Shown here in pieces: positions 4,481 through 6,954 of a stretch of DNA of 6,954 nt. The DNA comes from an uncultured Ancrocorticia sp. (GTDB taxonomy: Bacteria > Actinomycetota > Actinomycetes > Actinomycetales > Actinomycetaceae). The stretch covers positions 1 to 6,954 of the forward strand of contig CAJPTB010000099.1 of the NCBI GenBank assembly GCA_905373325.1, written 5' to 3'. Made by a program: the position numbers and the translations under genes. The notes under the pieces were generated by a model, which was not told the DNA's origin, ran no database searches, and saw only the letters and a list, made by a program, of their open reading frames with translations. Numbering within the stretch: position 1 is the stretch's first letter; each line of letters begins with the position of its first letter.

Positions 4481-4972
4481 ATGGTCCGGGGACGCGCCCT
4501 CGAAACCCGATACGGCAGTCTCGAAGCTCGGGGCCGCAGCCTGGAAGCGCGCCGCGGCCTCGAGGCGCGCGAGGCAGGCGAGCCCTTTGCCGCCCAGACT
4601 GTGGATGTGCTCGCGGCCGCCGCGGCGAGCGTCGTGTGGGACTGGTCGAAGGTCGCGCTCGTGGCCAACGCGGACGGTGCCCTTCCCGGAATCCAGACCT
4701 ACGCCCTCCTGATATGGAACGGCCGCGGCTTCGAAGGGTGGATGCCCGCCGAGGCGACCGAGGACCTCAATCGCGTGCTCGCCCGTTGGCGCGCGGAGCT
4801 AGAGCGCCTGTCTCGCCCCGTCTGGGCGGCCCTCTTCGTCGGCGTCGTTAACGATCGCGGGCGACTCCGTTCTCGTTGGATCGTCGCCGACGACGGTGAC
4901 TTCGACGCCTGGCGGATTCGGCTGGGGGAGTCCAACGTGCCGATGGCCGAGAGAGGCCTTGCGGGCCTTTGA
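4481..4972 (+). CDS. Small protein, weakly YezG/DUF600-like, function unknown
   Basis: 163 residues. The first ~33 are repetitive (LETR, SLEAR, SLEAR, GLEAR) and look like a recent tandem expansion. The rest (about 38-148) is a compact acidic alpha/beta-looking domain with spaced aromatics: VVWDWSKVALVANADG (51-66), YALLIWNGRGFEGW (74-87), a helix 93-111, then RPVWAALFVGVVNDRGRLRSRW (112-133) and DDGDFDAWRI (137-146). The order W-x-K-V, strand, strand, Arg-rich helix, P-W, strand, acidic end resembles YezG/DUF600 immunity proteins of polymorphic toxins; this is a pattern impression, not a motif match. The start is ATG 4481 with GAAGG four bases upstream, somewhat close. A GTG at codon 41 is an alternative that would drop the repeats but has no ribosome binding site. 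There is no signal peptide or membrane segment, and no toxin gene is adjacent. Third codon positions are G/C-rich, supporting a real gene. Confidence 0.65.
   Translation: MVRGRALETRYGSLEARGRSLEARRGLEAREAGEPFAAQTVDVLAAAAASVVWDWSKVALVANADGALPGIQTYALLIWNGRGFEGWMPAEATEDLNRVLARWRAELERLSRPVWAALFVGVVNDRGRLRSRWIVADDGDFDAWRIRLGESNVPMAERGLAGL
4954..4970 (+). terminator. Weak hairpin overlapping the stop codon
   Basis: AGGCC (4954-4958) pairs with GGCCT (4964-4968) across TTGCG and is followed by TT, with the gene's TGA at 4970-4972. It is short but well placed as a gene-end signal. Confidence 0.3.
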
Positions 4973-4998
4973 GGGCAACAGGACTCTGAGGGCGTCGT

Positions 4999-5175
4999 GT
5001 TGAGGGGCGTGCCCGAAGTGTCGAGATCCGCGCCCGAAAGCTGTGCCGAAAGCCGGTCGCGCGGAAGCGTTGTGTCGAAAGCGTGTTGCGTCGAAACGTT
5101 GCGTCGAAAGTTGGTCGCGCGGAAGCGTTGCGTCGAAAGCGTGTTGCGCTGAAACGTTGCGTCGTGCCGGGGCCG
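4999..5175. repeat. Minisatellite: 13-16 bp CGTTGCGTCGAAA units in a 58-bp super-repeat
   Basis: Variants of CGTTGCGTCGAAA follow one another from about 5015 to 5165. At a larger scale, 5055-5112 and 5113-5170 are two copies of a 58-bp unit (starting GGTCGCGCGGAAGCGTTG) that differ at few positions until the last bases. The leading part (GAAAGCTGTGCCGAAAGC, 5036-5053) matches 2332-2349. Open frames through it give Arg/Lys/Cys-rich repeats and are not believable proteins. Confidence 0.8.
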
Positions 5176-5249
5176 GGGTTTTCGCGGCAGATCGTGCAAG
5201 GCGTCGGGTGGTCCGAGTCTCACTGTCAAACTTCGTCGCGCACCGTATG

Positions 5250-5335
5250 GCAAAATTTACATTCGATAGTGTTGTTTTAAATCAAAATGATTTATTAATA
5301 AGTTTACAATTCTAAACGGACGTTACCGTTAAAAT
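5250..5335 (+). promoter_or_regulatory. A/T-rich promoter/operator region of the GH16 gene
   Basis: G+C drops sharply here. A 17-bp palindrome TAAATCA-AAA-TGATTTA lies at 5278-5294 and a second dyad AACGG-ACGTTA-CCGTT at 5315-5330. TTTACA occurs twice (5256-5261, 5303-5308). -10-like boxes are TACAAT (5305-5310) and TAAAAT (5330-5335); neither has a good -35 at 16-18 bp, so the start site is undecided. With TACAAT as -10, the first palindrome would overlap the -35 position and the second would cover the start site, a typical repressor arrangement. The AAAATGATTT core superficially recalls Fur/Zur-type boxes, but the flanks do not match. Confidence 0.5.
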
Positions 5336-5346
5336 TCGGGACAAAC

Positions 5347-5376
5347 TCCCCTTTCTTGCACGGCTGCGAGAGGGGA
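5347..5376 (+). other. 5'-untranslated hairpin upstream of the GH16 gene
   Basis: TCCCCTTTC (5347-5355) pairs with GAGAGGGGA (5368-5376) with one G-U pair. Above a 2-nt bulge the stem continues GCA-CGGC-TGC. It lies ~100 nt before the ATG, downstream of the candidate -10 boxes, so it would be in the mRNA leader. It could be a stabilising or regulatory element; unknown. Confidence 0.35.
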
Positions 5377-5475
5377 CAATTGAAGCACGGGAATGGAAGA
5401 TTAGAGGCGAACGAACGCGCATTTCGACTCGCTCCCCGACGACGCATATCCTCATACGGCAAAGGAGAAATATAG

Positions 5476-6372
5476 ATGAAGAGAAGGTACGTCGCACTGG
5501 CTGCCGCAGTTTGCGCAGCATCCATGGCTTTTCCGGGCGGCCCTGCAAGTGCGGGCCCCGCTGCCGGCTCCGCCCAAACTCAGGTGCGGCCGGCGGAAAA
5601 CGGCGAGCCCCCTTACGGGAAGGCGTCCAAACTCAGGTGGGCTGGGCGTGATTGGTACGTGCGCGACAGCGCTTGGAACGACGGCGGCCCGATGCGGACT
5701 GACGAATGGTCCAAGGACAACGCCTCCGTTTCAGGCAATGATCTGGTTTTGAAGCTCAACTACAACCGCGGAAAGCGTTTGATGACCGGTTCGGAGATCG
5801 TCAGCGCCGACGCCGTCGGCTACGGAGACTACACCCTTTCTTTCACATCGAACACTCGTGAATTCGACGAACACTCAGTATTCGGCGCTTTCACATATGA
5901 CTGGGGTTCGAATGCCACGAAAGGCAATAGCGAAGTCGACCTCATCGAGACTTCGCGGTGGCACGAGAAAGACAACAAGATGCGGGCCAAGTTCACGTAT
6001 TACAGGGACAGCGACAGCAAGTCGTTCGAGGTCAGCCCCTACGTGATGCCCGAGGCCACTCGCACCTATCACATGGACGTCAAGTGGGAGCCTGGGAAGG
6101 TCACCTGGCGTCTGTGGAACGGCAACCGCACCAGCCTTCTGCGGGAGGGGAGCCGCACCGAAAACGTCCCCGCGCCGACGGCGACCACGCGCATGCACCT
6201 GAACGCCTGGTGCTCGTGGCCGCAGACCGGGAACAAGGACGACGACGACAGGCTCCTGCACAGGGAGACCAAACCCATCACGGTCAAGGTCCACGGTTTC
6301 GACTACACGCCGAATAGGGCCGCTGACCCGAGGGAGAACTCGGGCTCCGGCTGGCACCGCCTGAGCAGCTGA
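5476..6372 (+). CDS. Secreted glycoside hydrolase family 16-type beta-glucanase
   Basis: 298 residues. The signal peptide is at 1-26: KRR, a hydrophobic core, and PASA before the cut at G27. The mature protein has the concanavalin-A-like GH16 layout: WYVRDSAWNDGGP (60-72); TGSEIVSADAVGYGDYTLSF (104-123), matching the family's 'sG.i.s...f.yG.ye..' strand; FGAFTYDWG (136-144); the catalytic motif E153-V-D155-L-I-E158, i.e. E-x-D-x-x-E with E153 expected as nucleophile and E158 as acid/base; YHMDVKWEPGKVTWRLWNG (198-216); and TRMHLNAWCSWP (238-249) near the C-terminal strands. GH16 enzymes cleave internal beta-1,3, beta-1,3/1,4 or beta-galactan linkages outside the cell; the exact substrate is not readable here. 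It has no carbohydrate-binding module, LPXTG anchor or second domain, so it is probably released. A D-rich loop (DDDD, 255-258) might bind a cation. The start is certain: ATG 5476 with AAAGGAG eight bases upstream. It is monocistronic. Confidence 0.85.
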   Translation: MKRRYVALAAAVCAASMAFPGGPASAGPAAGSAQTQVRPAENGEPPYGKASKLRWAGRDWYVRDSAWNDGGPMRTDEWSKDNASVSGNDLVLKLNYNRGKRLMTGSEIVSADAVGYGDYTLSFTSNTREFDEHSVFGAFTYDWGSNATKGNSEVDLIETSRWHEKDNKMRAKFTYYRDSDSKSFEVSPYVMPEATRTYHMDVKWEPGKVTWRLWNGNRTSLLREGSRTENVPAPTATTRMHLNAWCSWPQTGNKDDDDRLLHRETKPITVKVHGFDYTPNRAADPRENSGSGWHRLSS

Positions 6373-6382
6373 GGCAGCTGAC

Positions 6383-6419
6383 CCCGGGCGGCTCGGCCTG
6401 TGCGGCTGAGCCGCCCGGG
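6383..6419 (+). terminator. Strong 16-bp hairpin after the GH16 gene
   Basis: CCCGGGCGGCTC (6383-6394) and GAGCCGCCCGGG (6408-6419) are exact complements. The stem continues inward by a G-U pair and GCC/GGC to a TGTGC loop, giving 16 bp. It begins 10 bp after the stop codon. There is no T-run, as is common for actinobacterial gene ends. Confidence 0.7.
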
Positions 6420-6532
6420 TGATTGAGGCACCCATGAATGCCTGGTTCATTGTCTGACGGATATCATGTGCCGCAGCACGGAGCGCCTCCTGGACGGCGC
6501 AAAAGCGCGGGCACGGCCGAAGGGGGATTGAC

Positions 6533-6954
6533 ATGTCTGAGCTGCTGCTGGCGACACTCGATACAATCCGACGGCGCTCGGGAATTCTCGCTCCAGGGCC
6601 GATCTTCAGGGAAACCAGCGCCGATGGATCGGAAGTCAGAATCGTCTACAGCGAGTGTCCCGAGTCCACGCTGCCGGACGTCATCGGCCGCGAGATCTCT
6701 TTAGCGTGCGAGAGGGGCGCGCAGTTTGAATGGAAGCTCTACGGCCATGATCTTCCCACGCGGCTCCCTGCGGCGCTGCTGGAGGCAGGGCTGATCGCTG
6801 GGGGTCGAGAGACGGTTTTGGCTCTCGACCTCCGCGAGCTCCCGGAAGCCGTGAGAGCTGGGATGGAGGCGGCCTTGCCGGCGGTTCGAGCCAGCGTTGC
6901 CCAACTCGCCGACTACGCTCAGATCTCTCGGCCGATGACGTCCGGCAGCGTGGA
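6533..6954 (+). CDS. GNAT-type N-acetyltransferase, 5' part
   Basis: The frame is open from ATG 6533 to the window edge (140 codons visible, no stop). The ATG is preceded by AGGGGG six bases upstream (6521-6526). After a basic N-terminal segment come two strands (IFRETS, VRIVYSEC at 24-29 and 35-42). Then comes FEWKLYGHDLP (65-75) followed by LPAALLEAGLIAGGRETVLALDL (78-100). This 'EWK.YGHD.P..L...L..aGf...E.v...dl' arrangement is what I know from the N-terminal half of a group of actinobacterial GNAT-family acetyltransferases. The catalytic half with the acetyl-CoA pyrophosphate loop would lie beyond the window, so the acyl acceptor is unknown. The spacer after the GH16 hairpin has a possible -10 TATCAT at 6462-6467 and overlapping 5-bp dyads at 6426-6450. 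Confidence 0.75.
   Translation, partial: MSELLLATLDTIRRRSGILAPGPIFRETSADGSEVRIVYSECPESTLPDVIGREISLACERGAQFEWKLYGHDLPTRLPAALLEAGLIAGGRETVLALDLRELPEAVRAGMEAALPAVRASVAQLADYAQISRPMTSGSV

Noticed and set aside
3655..4668. 337-codon minus-strand frame
   Set aside because: Arg/Pro/Ser-rich, crosses the duplicated hairpins and the start of the gene at 4481, and has no motif.
5875..6534. 219-codon minus-strand frame
   Set aside because: Antisense of the GH16 gene and its terminator; GH16 motifs on + settle the strand.
6438..6704. 88-codon plus-strand frame upstream of the acetyltransferase
   Set aside because: Overlaps the GNAT gene in another frame; no ribosome binding site and no recognisable content.

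Overview
The window is about 60% G+C on average. Its genes have G/C-rich third codon positions, it has long gene-poor spacers, and it carries a stand-alone LytR_C-domain membrane protein and actinobacterial-looking start regions. Together these suggest a chromosomal fragment of a high-GC Gram-positive bacterium (Actinomycetota). I cannot name the genus from sequence alone. There is no integrase, transposase, phage gene, tRNA, rRNA or CRISPR array in it.

Layout from left to right. (1) The 3' two thirds of an NCS2-family uracil/xanthine permease on + meets a LytR_C-domain, single-pass membrane protein on - tail to tail, 22 bp apart. (2) A gene-free stretch of about 1.3 kb (1515-2802) opens with degenerate 20-23 bp repeats. 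An 11-bp inverted repeat and a 48-bp tandem repeat array follow, then a chain of hairpins. It ends in a compact block of about 200 bp (2441-2646) made almost wholly of consecutive hairpins; the block has a -10-like TATAAA at one end and a 13-bp G/C-rich terminator-like hairpin plus T-rich tail at the other. This block is the best candidate for something undescribed: a structured non-coding RNA. (3) An NfsB-like FMN nitroreductase lies on -. (4) A second gene-poor stretch of about 1 kb (3472-4480) has no recognisable gene in its first 650 bp; its second half holds a duplicated hairpin element and further hairpins, and may be a structured leader. (5) A small acidic/Trp-rich protein on + weakly resembles YezG/DUF600-type immunity proteins and has a repetitive N-terminus. 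(6) Another minisatellite (13-16 bp sub-units, 58-bp super-unit) precedes an abrupt A/T-rich island with two palindromes. (7) A secreted glycoside hydrolase family 16-type protein on + has an intact E-x-D-x-x-E catalytic motif, a signal peptide, a good ribosome binding site and a strong hairpin after its stop codon. (8) The 5' part of a GNAT-type N-acetyltransferase on + runs off the right edge.

The genes do not form one pathway. Each appears to be an independent transcription unit: pyrimidine uptake, a cell-envelope accessory protein, redox/detoxification, a small orphan, extracellular beta-glucan hydrolysis and acyl transfer. The unusual content lies between the genes: four separate minisatellite-like arrays, some sharing a GAAAGCTGTG-type motif, and many perfect or near-perfect hairpins. 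All regulatory and RNA calls were made by eye and are inference.
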